NCBI RefSeq assembly: GCF_013464915.1
Contig: NZ_RAVT01000002.1
Location: forward strand, 91,557 to 141,041
Length of the DNA stretch: 49,485 bases
Source of the DNA: Stenotrophomonas maltophilia
Lineage (GTDB): Bacteria > Pseudomonadota > Gammaproteobacteria > Xanthomonadales > Xanthomonadaceae
Direction of reading: 5' to 3'
Part shown: one piece after another, positions 22,831 to 32,089 of the stretch
Numbering within the stretch: position 1 is the stretch's first letter
How the letters are laid out: the number at the start of each line of letters is the position of its first letter
Notes under the pieces: model-generated
What the model was told of the DNA's origin: nothing
The model's input: the letters and a program-made list of their open reading frames with translations, nothing else
Databases searched by the model: none
Program-made: the position numbers and the translations under genes

Positions 22831-25341
22831 TTGTCGCCCCTGACCTCCCCCTCCCCCGTCAGCCGGGAACTGATCCGCCTGGACGCGCGGGCGCAGGACA
22901 AGACCGATGCCATCGCCCAGGTGGCCCAGATGCTGGTCGCCGCCGGCTGCGTGGCGCCGGGCTACGAGGCCAGCATGGGGCGCCGCGAAGCGCTGGCGAA
23001 CACCTTCCTCGGCCATGGTGTGGCGATCCCGCATGGGCTGGGTGAGGACCGCCACCTGGTGCGCCGCGATGGCATTGCCGTGCTGCAGTTTCCGGAAGGC
23101 GTGGAGTGGAACCCGGGCCAGGTCACCCGCCTGGTGGTCGGCATTGCCGCCCAGTCCGATACCCACATCACCCTGCTGCGCCGGCTGACCCGACTGATCC
23201 AGGATGACGCCACACTGCAGCGCCTGTTCACCACGGCCGATGCGAGCGAGATCGTCAATGCGCTGGCTGGCGATGCTGCAACCATGGCCACCGACGCGCC
23301 GGTGGCGGACCTGGCCGAGCGCTTCGACTGGACCATCGCTTACCCCAACGGGCTGCACGCGCGCCCGGCCACGCGCTGGGCCGAGACGGCGCGAGGTTTC
23401 ACGGCCCGTGCCCAGGTGCGCGCGGGCGATCAGGCGGCCGATGCCAAGAGTCTGGTGGCGCTGCTGCAGCTTGGGCTTCGCGAGGGCGATGCCGTGAGTG
23501 TTTCTGCCGAGGGCGCCGACGCCCCTGCCCTGCTGGCCACACTGCGCAAGGTCATGGACGGGCTGGTGGCGCAGGAAAGGGCCGATGCCGAGCGCGCAGC
23601 ACGGCGAAAGGCGGCGCCGGTCGCGGGCTGGAATCCGCCCGATGCACAGGCGGCGATCGTCGGCATCGGCGCCAGCCCCGGGCTGGCCATCGGCCCGGTG
23701 CATGTTCTGGCCAGCGCGCAGGCCGACGTTGACGATCGCCCTGCCCCGCTCGGCGAGGGCGGTGCACGCCTGCAGGAGGCACTCAGCCGCACCCGCCAGC
23801 AGCTGGCCGCGCTGCAGGACGACACCCAGCGCCGCCTTGGCGCCTCGGATGCGGCGATCTTCAAGGCGCAGGCCGCGCTGCTCGACGACACCGATCTGAT
23901 TACCCGCACCTGCCAGCTGATGGTGGAAGGCCATGGCGTCGCGTGGTCCTGGCACCAGGCCATCGAGCAGATCGCCTCCGGACTGGCGGCGCTGGGCAAT
24001 CCGGTACTGGCCGGGCGCGCTGCCGACCTGCGCGATGTGGGCCGGCGCGTACTGGCACAGCTTGACCCTTCTGCAGCCGGCGGCGGCCTGGCCGATCTGC
24101 CGGCGCAGCCATGCATCCTGCTTGCCGCAGATTTGTCGCCCTCGGATACCGCCAACCTCGACACCACCCGCGTGCTCGGCCTCGCCACCGCACAGGGCGG
24201 CCCGACGTCGCACACTGCAATCCTCTCGCGCACGCTCGGCCTGCCGGCGCTGGTTGCCGGTGGCGCCGAACTGCTGGCGATCCAGGCCGGCCGCGAGGCG
24301 ATCATCGACGGCAGCAGCGGGCGGCTCTACCTGTCCCCCTCCGAGGCCGATCTTGCTTCGGCGCGCGCCTGGATCGCCGAGCAGCAGCAGATCCGCGCGC
24401 GTGAGGCCGCACAACGCGCGCAGCCGGCGCAGACCACCGATGGCCATCGCATCGACATCGGCGCCAACGTGAACCTGCCGGAGCAGGTGCCATTGGCGCT
24501 GGAACAGGGCGCGGAAGGTGTCGGCCTGATGCGCACCGAATTCCTGTTCCTCGAGCGCGGCAGCACGCCCAGCGAGGAGGAGCAGTACGCAACCTACATG
24601 GCGATGGCCAAGGCGCTGGACGGCCGTTCGTTGATCGTGCGCGCCCTTGATATCGGTGGCGACAAGCAGGTCGCCCACCTGGAGCTGCCGCATGAGGAAA
24701 ACCCCTTCCTCGGCGTACGCGGCGCGCGCCTGCTGCTGCGCCGCCCCGATCTGCTGGAACCGCAGCTGCGTGCGCTGTATCGCGCAGCCAAGGGCGGTGC
24801 ACGCCTGTCCATCATGTTCCCGATGATCACCTCGGTGCCTGAGCTGGTCGCTCTGCGCGCCATCTGCGAGCGCTTGCGCGTCGAGCTGGAGGCGCCCGAG
24901 GTGCCGGTCGGCATCATGATCGAAGTCCCGGCCGCCGCAGCCCAGAGCGATGTACTGGCGCGCCACGCCGACTTCTTCTCGATCGGCACCAACGACCTGA
25001 CCCAGTACGTGCTGGCCATCGACCGCCAGAATCCGGAGCTGGCCGCAGAAGCCGACAGCCTGCATCCTGCCGTGCTGCGCGCGATCCGCGCCACGGTGGA
25101 AGGTGCACGCACGCAGGGGCGCTGGGTGGGTGTCTGCGGCGGCCTGGCCGGTGATCCGTTCGGTGCAATGCTGTTGGCCGGCCTGGGCGTGGACGAACTG
25201 TCGATGACCCCGAACGACGTCCCGTCGGTGAAAGCACGCCTGCGAGGCACTGCACTGGTCGATCTGCAGACGCTGGCCAACGCCGCGCTGGACTGCGAAA
25301 CCGCCGAGCAGGTGCGAGCCCTCGATGGAGCACGCGCATGA
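22831..25341 (+). CDS. fruB: Fructose PTS multiphosphoryl transfer protein (EIIA-HPr-EI)
   Basis: 836 residues from a TTG start at 22831, chosen because GGAG stands six bases upstream and the EIIA domain begins just after; no ATG fits. EIIA-Fru spans about 1-145 with His68 in GHGVAIPHGL. An HPr domain spans about 155-245 with His176 in PNGLHARPA. Enzyme I follows (about 265-836), with phospho-His461 in GGPTSHTAIL, the LMRTEFLF and IGTNDLTQY motifs and the VCGGLAGDP end. The protein passes phosphate from PEP to FruA. It overlaps fruK by ATGA. Confidence 0.95.
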   Translation: MSPLTSPSPVSRELIRLDARAQDKTDAIAQVAQMLVAAGCVAPGYEASMGRREALANTFLGHGVAIPHGLGEDRHLVRRDGIAVLQFPEGVEWNPGQVTRLVVGIAAQSDTHITLLRRLTRLIQDDATLQRLFTTADASEIVNALAGDAATMATDAPVADLAERFDWTIAYPNGLHARPATRWAETARGFTARAQVRAGDQAADAKSLVALLQLGLREGDAVSVSAEGADAPALLATLRKVMDGLVAQERADAERAARRKAAPVAGWNPPDAQAAIVGIGASPGLAIGPVHVLASAQADVDDRPAPLGEGGARLQEALSRTRQQLAALQDDTQRRLGASDAAIFKAQAALLDDTDLITRTCQLMVEGHGVAWSWHQAIEQIASGLAALGNPVLAGRAADLRDVGRRVLAQLDPSAAGGGLADLPAQPCILLAADLSPSDTANLDTTRVLGLATAQGGPTSHTAILSRTLGLPALVAGGAELLAIQAGREAIIDGSSGRLYLSPSEADLASARAWIAEQQQIRAREAAQRAQPAQTTDGHRIDIGANVNLPEQVPLALEQGAEGVGLMRTEFLFLERGSTPSEEEQYATYMAMAKALDGRSLIVRALDIGGDKQVAHLELPHEENPFLGVRGARLLLRRPDLLEPQLRALYRAAKGGARLSIMFPMITSVPELVALRAICERLRVELEAPEVPVGIMIEVPAAAAQSDVLARHADFFSIGTNDLTQYVLAIDRQNPELAAEADSLHPAVLRAIRATVEGARTQGRWVGVCGGLAGDPFGAMLLAGLGVDELSMTPNDVPSVKARLRGTALVDLQTLANAALDCETAEQVRALDGARA

Positions 25342-26294
25342 ATACCCGCGCCGTCACCGTCACGTTGAACCCGGCGATCGACCAGACCGTGCGGCTGGCC
25401 AGCCTGCGGCCGGGCCATGTGCACCGCGCGTGCAGCAGCCGCGATGATGCGGGTGGCAAGGGCATCAATGTGGCCGCCTGCCTGGCCGACTGGGGCGTGC
25501 CGACTACCGCGCTGGGCGTGCTCGGTGGCGGCAACGACGTTGTGTTCGGCGCGCTGTTCTCCTCGCGGGGCATTGCTGACGCGTGCCTTCGCGTGCCGGG
25601 CCAGACCCGCACCAACATCAAGCTGGTTGACGAGGACAACGACGAAACCACCGACATCAACCTGCCCGGCCTGGTGCTCGACGATGCCGATCTGGACGCC
25701 GTGTCGCGCAGGCTGGGTACCGTGCTGCTGCCGGGCCTGCCGGTGGTGCTGTCCGGCAGCCTGCCGTCCGGACTGCCGGCCGAGGCATGGGCGCGACTGC
25801 AGGCACAGGCCGGTGCCGCTGGTGCACGCGTGTTGCTGGACACCAGTGGCGATGCGCTTGCCGCTGCCTTGAGTGGCACCGCGGGTGCACTGCCCTACGC
25901 GGTCAAGCCCAACCGCCAGGAGCTGGAGGCCTGGACGGGCACGCCGCTGCCGGATCGAAGCGCCCTGCGCGCTGCTGGCCAGGCCCTGGTCGAACGCGGG
26001 GTCGCGCTGGTAGCGATCTCGATGGGCACCGACGGCGCGCTGTTCATTGATCGCAGCGGTGCCCTGGCCGCACGACCGCCGCGACTGGCCCAGGGCAGCA
26101 CGGTTGGTGCGGGCGACGCCATGGTCGCCGGCATCGCTGCCGCGATGCTGGAGCCCTCCCTCGATCTGGCCGGCTGCGCACGACTGGCGACCGCGTTCTC
26201 GATGAGCCGGCTGCAAAGCGGTGACGCACGACGGCTGGACCCGGCGCAGGTGCGCGCATGGGCCGGCGATGTACTGATCGAGCGGTTGGATTGA
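25338..26294 (+). CDS. fruK: 1-phosphofructokinase
   Basis: 318 residues of the PfkB carbohydrate kinase family. N-terminal TLNPAIDQTV and DDAGGKGINVAACLADWG and the C-terminal GSTVGAGDAMVAG (catalytic Asp in GAGD) are diagnostic. It phosphorylates fructose 1-phosphate made by FruA-FruB to fructose 1,6-bisphosphate in the cytosol. The start overlaps the fruB stop. Confidence 0.95.
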   Translation: MNTRAVTVTLNPAIDQTVRLASLRPGHVHRACSSRDDAGGKGINVAACLADWGVPTTALGVLGGGNDVVFGALFSSRGIADACLRVPGQTRTNIKLVDEDNDETTDINLPGLVLDDADLDAVSRRLGTVLLPGLPVVLSGSLPSGLPAEAWARLQAQAGAAGARVLLDTSGDALAAALSGTAGALPYAVKPNRQELEAWTGTPLPDRSALRAAGQALVERGVALVAISMGTDGALFIDRSGALAARPPRLAQGSTVGAGDAMVAGIAAAMLEPSLDLAGCARLATAFSMSRLQSGDARRLDPAQVRAWAGDVLIERLD

Positions 26295-26296
26295 CC

Positions 26297-26310
26297 CCTC
26301 CTGCCGGAGG
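26297..26310. repeat. Short hairpin between fruK and fruA
   Basis: CCTCC-TGCC-GGAGG follows the fruK stop. It is too short to be a clear terminator; it may adjust relative expression. Confidence 0.3.
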
Positions 26311-26381
26311 CACGGCGAATGGCTTCGCGCCGACCGCAGCGCCTTCGGCAAGGACGAACCCGAAGAATTCCAGGAGTTCCC

Positions 26382-28088
26382 ATGCACGCTTCCACCGTAG
26401 TCATCGCCGCTGGCGAACGCAGCATCGAGGCGGTTCTTGCCGCCGAAGCGCTGCGCCGCGCCGCCCGCCAGTGCGGGCTCGAGCTGATGATCGAGATCCG
26501 CAGCGACCAGGGTGTGACTGGCGCACTGTCTGCCTCCAACGCCGCCGCCGCGACGCATTTGCTGCTGGTGGGTGACGGCGAGGCTGATGCCGCGCGCTTC
26601 CGCAACGCCCAGGTCGTACGCGCCAGCCTCGGTGAAGTGCTGGACGACCCGCTTGCCGTACTGCTGCAGCTTGCCGCGACGTCGGCAACCGAGCCCACCG
26701 CGGACGCCGGCACGCACATCGTTGCCGTTACTTCCTGCCCCACCGGCATCGCCCACACCTTCATGGCGGCGGAGGGGCTGCAACAGGCCGCCAAGGCGCT
26801 GGGCCATGCAATCCGTGTCGAAACCCAGGGCTCGGTCGGCGCGCAGGACGCGTTGAGCGACGAGGAAATCGCCACCGCAGACCTCGTCCTGATCGCCGCA
26901 GACCGCGAAGTCGATCTGTCGCGCTTCGCTGGCAAGCGCCTGTTCAAAAGCGGTACCAAGCCGGCAATCAACGACGGTCAGAACCTGATCCGCAAGGCTC
27001 TGGCCGAGGCCGGCGTGCAGGCGGGTACGGCGGCTTCAGGCCGCACCACCGAAAAGACCAAGGCCACCGGCCCCTACAAGCACCTGATGACCGGTGTGTC
27101 GTTCATGCTGCCGTTCGTCACCGCCGGTGGCCTGCTGATCGCACTGGCGTTCGCACTCGGCGGCATCTATGCCTTCGACGACGCGCATAAGGGCACACTG
27201 GCGTGGTCGCTGTTCCAGATCGGCGCCAAGTCCGGCTTCATGTTGATGGTGCCGGCACTGGCCGGCTACATCGCCTATTCCATCGCCGACCGGCCCGGTA
27301 TTGCGCCCGGCATGATCGGCGGGCTGGTAGCGGTGAACATGGACGCCGGCTTCATCGGCGGCATCCTGGCCGGTTTCATCGCCGGTTATGGCGTGCACTG
27401 GATCAACCGTGCGCTGCGCCTGCCGCGCAGCCTGGAAGGCCTCAAGCCGGTACTGATCCTGCCGGTGCTGGGCACGCTGCTGGTGGGCCTGTTGATGATG
27501 TACGTGATTGGTACGCCAGTGGCCGGACTGCTGGCCTGGCTGACCGACTGGCTGCGCGGCATGCAGGGCAGCAGCGCGATCCTGCTCGGCCTGCTGCTGG
27601 GCGGAATGATGGCGGTGGACATGGGTGGGCCTGTCAACAAGGCGTCCTACGCGTTCTCTACCGCGTTGATTTCCAGCCAGGTCTACACGCCGATGGCGGC
27701 GACGATGATCGGCGGCATGACGCCGCCGCTGGGTATCGCGTTGGCGACATGGCTGTTCAGCAACCGCTTCACCGCCGAGGAGCGTGGCACGGCCGGTGCC
27801 GCCGGCGTGCTGGGCCTCAGTTTCGTGACCGAAGGCGCGATTCCCTACGCCGCGCGTGATCCGCTGCGCACCATTCCGGCGCTGATCCTTGGTTCTGCCG
27901 TGGCCGGTGCGATCTCGATGGCTGCAGGCGTCGAACTGAAGGTGCCGCACGGCGGCGTCTTCGTGCTGCCGATTCCGAATGCGGTCACCCACCTTGGCAT
28001 CTACCTGCTGGCGCTGCTGGCCGGCGTGGCCGTCACGGCCGTCGCGCTGCGCATCCTCAAGAAGCCGGTCACGGCTACCAAGCTGTAA
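26382..28088 (+). CDS. fruA: Fructose-specific PTS EIIBC component
   Basis: 568 residues. A degenerate N-terminal EIIB' domain (about 1-100, no cysteine in the active loop) is followed by the active EIIB with Cys119 in TSCPTGIAHTFM, then an EIIC membrane domain from about residue 225 (GVSFMLPFVTAGGLLIALAFALGG; MAVDMGGPVNKASYAFS; GMTPPLG) of roughly nine segments. It imports and phosphorylates fructose to fructose 1-phosphate. ATG at 26382 follows AGGAGTTCCC; earlier in-frame codons lack a good SD. Third gene of the fruB-fruK-fruA unit. Confidence 0.95.
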   Translation: MHASTVVIAAGERSIEAVLAAEALRRAARQCGLELMIEIRSDQGVTGALSASNAAAATHLLLVGDGEADAARFRNAQVVRASLGEVLDDPLAVLLQLAATSATEPTADAGTHIVAVTSCPTGIAHTFMAAEGLQQAAKALGHAIRVETQGSVGAQDALSDEEIATADLVLIAADREVDLSRFAGKRLFKSGTKPAINDGQNLIRKALAEAGVQAGTAASGRTTEKTKATGPYKHLMTGVSFMLPFVTAGGLLIALAFALGGIYAFDDAHKGTLAWSLFQIGAKSGFMLMVPALAGYIAYSIADRPGIAPGMIGGLVAVNMDAGFIGGILAGFIAGYGVHWINRALRLPRSLEGLKPVLILPVLGTLLVGLLMMYVIGTPVAGLLAWLTDWLRGMQGSSAILLGLLLGGMMAVDMGGPVNKASYAFSTALISSQVYTPMAATMIGGMTPPLGIALATWLFSNRFTAEERGTAGAAGVLGLSFVTEGAIPYAARDPLRTIPALILGSAVAGAISMAAGVELKVPHGGVFVLPIPNAVTHLGIYLLALLAGVAVTAVALRILKKPVTATKL

Positions 28089-28102
28089 AAGGAACCTCGC
28101 CC

Positions 28103-29356
28103 ATGACCTGCTCTTCCCACCGCCTGTTGCCGGTAGCAATCCTGCTGTCCCTGCCGTCGCTGGCCGCAGCCGCCGACGCGAGCGATGTCCTCACCCCCAA
28201 GCTGGCGTACACCGGCGAAGCGGCCGCCACGCTCGACGGCGGCAAGCGCAGCGGCACGGCCTATGCCGGCCAGCTGATGTTCGGCGCCGACGTGGACCTG
28301 GACACCGCGTTTGGCTGGCGTGGCGCGACGATCAAGGCCTACGGCATCAATCGCCACGGCACCAACCTTGCCAACAGCAGCACGGGCAACAGCACTTCGG
28401 TGCAGGAAATCTACGGCGGCCAGGGCACGCGCCTGGCCAACCTGACGCTCGAGCAGAAACTGCTGGACGACCGATTGGTGCTGGAAGCCGGGCGCAGCGT
28501 CGCCAACATCCATCATCTCGGTTCGGAGCTGTGCCAGTACTTCCAGGGCAACTCGGCCTGCGGCAACCCGACCTATGTGTTCCGCACCAGCAGCTTCACC
28601 TGGTGGCCGGTATCGAGCTGGATGGCCGATGCCACGGCCTGGGTGACGCCGGATGTCTACGTGCGCGTCGGCGCTTACCAGGTCGACCCGAGCCAGGCCG
28701 AAGATGGCCAGCACGGCCTGAAATGGAGTACGAACCAGGCCACCGGGTGGATCGTGCCCTATACGATCGGCTGGCGCAGCCCTGCCTCGGCGCGCTTGAA
28801 GGCCCGCTACGAACTGGGTGGCTGGCAGGACAACTCAACCTATCGCGACCCGCTGCGCGATGCCAACGGCATGCCGGCGCTGCTCAGTGGCCAGGAGTAC
28901 GCGACACGTCATGGTCGCTCCGGTGCGTTCGCCCGCTTCGAGCAGCAGCTCAGCAACGATGGCAGCGGTCGTGGCCTGACCCTGTTCGGCGCCGCGCTCA
29001 AGGGCACCTCCGGGCAGGTGATCGAGGATCACTTCCTGCAGGCCGGCCTGGTGCAGAAAGGCACGTTCGCCAGCCGGCCGCAGGACAGCATCGCCTTCGT
29101 CGTGACCCAGCAGAAGTACAGCAGCATCGCGCTGGAGAACCTGCGCCTTGCCCGTGCCGCAGCAGGCGGCAGCGGCACCCCGCACGGGAGCCAGGTGATG
29201 ATGGAGCTGAGCTATGGCATCCAGGTCACCCCGCAGCTTCGGGTCGCGCCGAACCTGCACTACATCGTGCATCCGGACCAGTTCAACGAACCCGCGCGCC
29301 AGCGTGACCTGCCGAATGCGCTCATTGCTGGCATGCGGGTGGACTGGAGCCTGTAA
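28103..29356 (+). CDS. Carbohydrate-selective porin, OprB family
   Basis: 417 residues with a signal peptide (residues 1-24, ending AAA) and a beta-barrel porin of the OprB class: LAYTGEAAATLDGG, FGWRGATIKAYGINRHGTNLANSSTGN, LELGAGRSV-like LEAGRSVANIHHLGSELCQYF and a C-terminal GMRVDWSL. Its position 14 bp after fruA indicates outer-membrane uptake of fructose or a related sugar as part of the fru operon. Confidence 0.9.
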   Translation: MTCSSHRLLPVAILLSLPSLAAAADASDVLTPKLAYTGEAAATLDGGKRSGTAYAGQLMFGADVDLDTAFGWRGATIKAYGINRHGTNLANSSTGNSTSVQEIYGGQGTRLANLTLEQKLLDDRLVLEAGRSVANIHHLGSELCQYFQGNSACGNPTYVFRTSSFTWWPVSSWMADATAWVTPDVYVRVGAYQVDPSQAEDGQHGLKWSTNQATGWIVPYTIGWRSPASARLKARYELGGWQDNSTYRDPLRDANGMPALLSGQEYATRHGRSGAFARFEQQLSNDGSGRGLTLFGAALKGTSGQVIEDHFLQAGLVQKGTFASRPQDSIAFVVTQQKYSSIALENLRLARAAAGGSGTPHGSQVMMELSYGIQVTPQLRVAPNLHYIVHPDQFNEPARQRDLPNALIAGMRVDWSL

Positions 29357-29387
29357 AAGCACTCCATCGCACGTCGTGGATCCGGGC

Positions 29388-29410
29388 GCTGACAGCGGCG
29401 GGCTGTCAGC
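29388..29410. terminator. Hairpin between oprB-like gene and convergent gene
   Basis: GCTGACAG-CGGCGGG-CTGTCAGC, an 8-bp stem downstream of the porin gene that overlaps the stop of the convergent gene. Confidence 0.55.
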
Positions 29411-29924
29411 GGCTATCCGGCCGAACCGGCTCGCGGGCGCCAGTCCTGGAGGCGAACGCCACCTTCTCTCCATTGACCAGCTCGACGACGAACTGGTTGG
29501 AGCGATTGAAGCCGATGGTGCTCACCCAGGCGAAGTGCGAGACAGTACGCCGAAGCTGCGATGTGCGGCGATACAGTTCGCCCAGGGTGACGGTGCGAAC
29601 CAAGCGGCCACGATTGTAGAAATGCAGCACTGGCTCGTTCAACGTCACGTCAGCCGGAACCAGGTTCATGCCCTCGTAGCCGACGACGACCGATTCCCCA
29701 TCGTCCGACGGGAACAGCCAGCGATGCCAGCCGGGTATCAGCCAGGTTTCCTGACCCGATGCCTGTGGCGTTACCCGTGTTGAATTCATGGCCGGATCGG
29801 AATCAGCACAGAGATTCCGCGTGGAGGAGCATGCCGTGAACCTCTCCGGCGGCGGCAATGGGGAGTCGGCAAGCGCCGGGCCCGCAGCCAGTAGTGCAGC
29901 GATGAGCGTGATGGGAACCTTCAT
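29406..29924 (-). CDS. Hypothetical exported protein
   Basis: 172 residues from ATG at 29924 (an earlier start at 29945 is possible but would add seven residues before the signal peptide). Signal peptide at residues 1-20 (MKVPITLIAALLAAGPALA). Two cysteines follow (ACSSTRNLC), then a soluble beta-rich domain (WLIPGWHRWLFPSDDGESVVVGYEGMNLV; FVVELVNGEKVAF). I do not recognise the family. It is convergent with the porin gene and 40 bp downstream of the BLUF gene on the same strand. Confidence 0.7.
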   Translation of the reverse strand: MKVPITLIAALLAAGPALADSPLPPPERFTACSSTRNLCADSDPAMNSTRVTPQASGQETWLIPGWHRWLFPSDDGESVVVGYEGMNLVPADVTLNEPVLHFYNRGRLVRTVTLGELYRRTSQLRRTVSHFAWVSTIGFNRSNQFVVELVNGEKVAFASRTGAREPVRPDSR

Positions 29925-29964
29925 GTCACTGCACCCCTTAACCAAGTGGCCGCCGAAGCGGAAA

Positions 29965-30396
29965 CTAAGCGGCGTACACGTAGGGCGCTACCGCCGCAGC
30001 AAGCACATCGATTCCCCACACGGAGCCTGCCATCTCCTCGGGTTGGCTTCTCTTGAAGCGTGACCAGTCGGCCCTTGCAAGGCGGCCGACCAGAAGTTGA
30101 TCGGCAGGAAGCTGGTGCATCGACCAATAGGGAAACTGGCGGGTGGAGACGCGCCCCCGGGCCAGCTCCACGACATCCGTGTGGCTGGCCGATTGCAGCA
30201 CGCGCTCGTAGACGCTGGCCACGCCATCTTCGGGCCCTTCGAAGTACTGCACGAATCGCGTGCCGTCGTGCAGCAGCACGCCCGTCACGCCTGCAACCTT
30301 GTTGAACCTCGCGGCATCGGCCACGAGCGCCTCCAGGCGATCAATCGAAAGACCCTCTACTGCTTGACTTGCATATACAACGGCCCGAATGGGCAT
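29965..30396 (-). CDS. BLUF-domain blue-light photoreceptor
   Basis: 143 residues, essentially one BLUF domain. The flavin-binding residues are in place: Tyr8 (VVYAS), Asn32 (ARFNKVAGVTG) and Gln50 (RFVQYFEG), matching the Tyr/Gln pair needed for the photocycle. The short C-terminal part (about 100-143) is the usual capping helix region, without an output enzyme, so it probably signals through a partner. ATG at 30396 is chosen because the domain starts there. Cytosolic. No obvious partner is adjacent except the unknown exported protein downstream. Confidence 0.88.
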   Translation of the reverse strand: MPIRAVVYASQAVEGLSIDRLEALVADAARFNKVAGVTGVLLHDGTRFVQYFEGPEDGVASVYERVLQSASHTDVVELARGRVSTRQFPYWSMHQLPADQLLVGRLARADWSRFKRSQPEEMAGSVWGIDVLAAAVAPYVYAA

Positions 30397-30575
30397 GAAC
30401 TTCGCCTTGAATGTGGCGCCACACCGGCACCTGCACACACTCTAGCACCCGGTACAAGCCCTCCACCTGATCCTGATTCTTAACTCTTCAGAATAGGGAC
30501 GGCCGATGGGTGAGCCTTACGGAGCGTCGGACGGCATGATGGGCGCCCCAAACATTCAGGGCATTGTTCATCTTC

Positions 30576-30821
30576 ATGCGAGACATCGGACAGTTCTATG
30601 TAGTCAGCGTCGAAGGAGTGGCGCGAGAGGATGGCACCCTGCTGCAGGTCACCCGGATTGATTGCTCCTGCCTGAAATGCTCAAGGCAATTCCGGGCCAT
30701 TCCTGATCATGGGCTTGTCGACCTCAACGGCGCTGCTTCGCTCAGCTGCCCGGGATGTGGCAACCATCAGTCCGTCAGCCGTGCCCGGCTGGAGGAATTC
30801 ACGTTGCGTAGTGACCCATGA
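30576..30821 (+). CDS. Small zinc-ribbon protein
   Basis: 81 residues from ATG at 30576. Two zinc knuckles CSCLKC and CPGCG, about 27 residues apart, form a probable four-cysteine site. No other domain. A paralogous protein lies 90 bp downstream. Function unknown; nucleic-acid or protein binding is possible. Divergent from the BLUF gene. Confidence 0.6.
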   Translation: MRDIGQFYVVSVEGVAREDGTLLQVTRIDCSCLKCSRQFRAIPDHGLVDLNGAASLSCPGCGNHQSVSRARLEEFTLRSDP

Positions 30822-30911
30822 ACTGATCCGCACCGCTTCTCGACACCGCGCCGACGTGCCCGACACCTCTGCATCGATACCTTCCCGTAGTAGACCCACA
30901 ACGGCGTTCCA

Positions 30912-31163
30912 ATGAGTCATACCGGCATATTCAAGATCACCGACCTCACCTACAGGCCGGGCGCGGAGGGCGACCTGGCCCGGGCCCTGCAGATCGAAGC
31001 GACCTGCACAGCGTGCGGTGCAACCAGTGTCTGGGGTGAGCAGGAGATGGAGCATGTGAGAGGGGGAACCGTGCTTGCGTGCCGCGCATGCGGCACGCGC
31101 CAGGCCATCAGCAATGCCGGCCTGATCAGTTGCCCGTCCGAGAGGCGACACCGGCAGGGCTGA
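30912..31163 (+). CDS. Small zinc-ribbon protein (paralogue)
   Basis: 83 residues with knuckles CTACG and CRACG, about 25 residues apart, and a fifth cysteine near the end (ISC). The spacing and the flanking GTRQAISNAGL resemble GNHQSVSRARL of the upstream protein, indicating tandem duplication and divergence. Function unknown. Confidence 0.6.
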   Translation: MSHTGIFKITDLTYRPGAEGDLARALQIEATCTACGATSVWGEQEMEHVRGGTVLACRACGTRQAISNAGLISCPSERRHRQG

Positions 31164-31219
31164 CTGGGGCGGGACCGGGCAAGCACGTGCGCTGCCCGGC
31201 GGCCGTCATTGATGGCCTG

Positions 31220-32089
31220 TCAGCCGCCGACAGCCGATGCCTGCGCCGGATGCCGTTTGATCCAGTCCAGTGATTGGGCAATACCACCGAACGGAAAGAA
31301 GTGCGGGCTGGCCAACCCGTGTGCGTCGGTCAAACCGCTCACCAGGTGGTCCACGAATACATCCGGCCCTGCGTTTCCGAGCAGCCGCCCGATCGAGATG
31401 CCGTACCTTGCCAGCATGGAGGCACTGGCACCCACCCCGCACATTGCGGCGTAGCGCGCCAACCGGGCGATGCTTGCCGGACCCGGCACGCCGACCAGCA
31501 CCGGAACGTCGATGCCACGGGCGCGCAGCGCGTCCAGCCAGGCCAGAACGATGTCGGCATCGAAGGCGAACTGCGTGATGATCATCGGCGCCATGCCGCG
31601 CGCTTCGATGGCCTCGCACTTGTGTTCCAGCACCTGCCAGCACTCATCACTGCCCATGACCGGATGGCCCTCGGGGTGACCACCGATGGCGACGACCTTG
31701 ATGCCGGCCCTCTCCAGAAGCCCGGCCCCGATGATCGAAGCGCTATCAGCAAATGGGCCGGCGGGCGTGGCCAGATCGCCGGCGACCAACAGGCACTGGG
31801 CTACACCGGCCTCGTTGGCGGCGCGCTGCAGGAACCGTTCAAGCACCGCACGCGACTCGATGCGGCGGGCCGAAAGATGCGGCATCGGCTCGAAGCCCAG
31901 TTCACGCACCCTGCGCGCCGCAGCCAGTCGTGCGTCGTCGTCCTCGCTGGCCAGCCAGGGAATGGAAATTGTCGTGCCGCGCGGAATGCGGGCAGCCTCC
32001 GCGCATAGTGCGGGCATGGCTTTGGCGCTCACCTCCAGCGAAAAGGCATCAAGAAAGGCCCGCAACCGCAGTGACGCAGGTGCGGACAT
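31220..32089 (-). CDS. Methylenetetrahydrofolate reductase-like protein
   Basis: 289 residues of the MTHFR fold. Recognisable parts are FSLEVSAK (catalytic-glutamate segment, normally SVEFFPP), ELGFEPMPHLSARRI, LLVAGD, IGGHPEGHP, ITQFAFDADIVLAW, PVLVGVPGPAS and GVGASASMLARY. It is divergent from canonical MetF (the FFPP segment is changed) and may be a specialised reductase using FAD. The start overlaps the stop of the MetR-like regulator (TAATG), so the two are co-expressed. It lies beside the MesX-MesD methionine synthase genes. Confidence 0.82.
   Translation of the reverse strand: MSAPASLRLRAFLDAFSLEVSAKAMPALCAEAARIPRGTTISIPWLASEDDDARLAAARRVRELGFEPMPHLSARRIESRAVLERFLQRAANEAGVAQCLLVAGDLATPAGPFADSASIIGAGLLERAGIKVVAIGGHPEGHPVMGSDECWQVLEHKCEAIEARGMAPMIITQFAFDADIVLAWLDALRARGIDVPVLVGVPGPASIARLARYAAMCGVGASASMLARYGISIGRLLGNAGPDVFVDHLVSGLTDAHGLASPHFFPFGGIAQSLDWIKRHPAQASAVGG

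Noticed and set aside
22732-25065. A 777-codon open frame on the minus strand opposite fruB
   Set aside because: It is the antisense shadow of a GC-rich real gene: no domains, histidine/glutamine/arginine-heavy composition, and the plus strand encodes all FruB motifs.
24594-26807. A 737-codon minus-strand frame spanning fruB end, fruK and fruA start
   Set aside because: Crosses three real genes on the other strand and has no recognisable domain.
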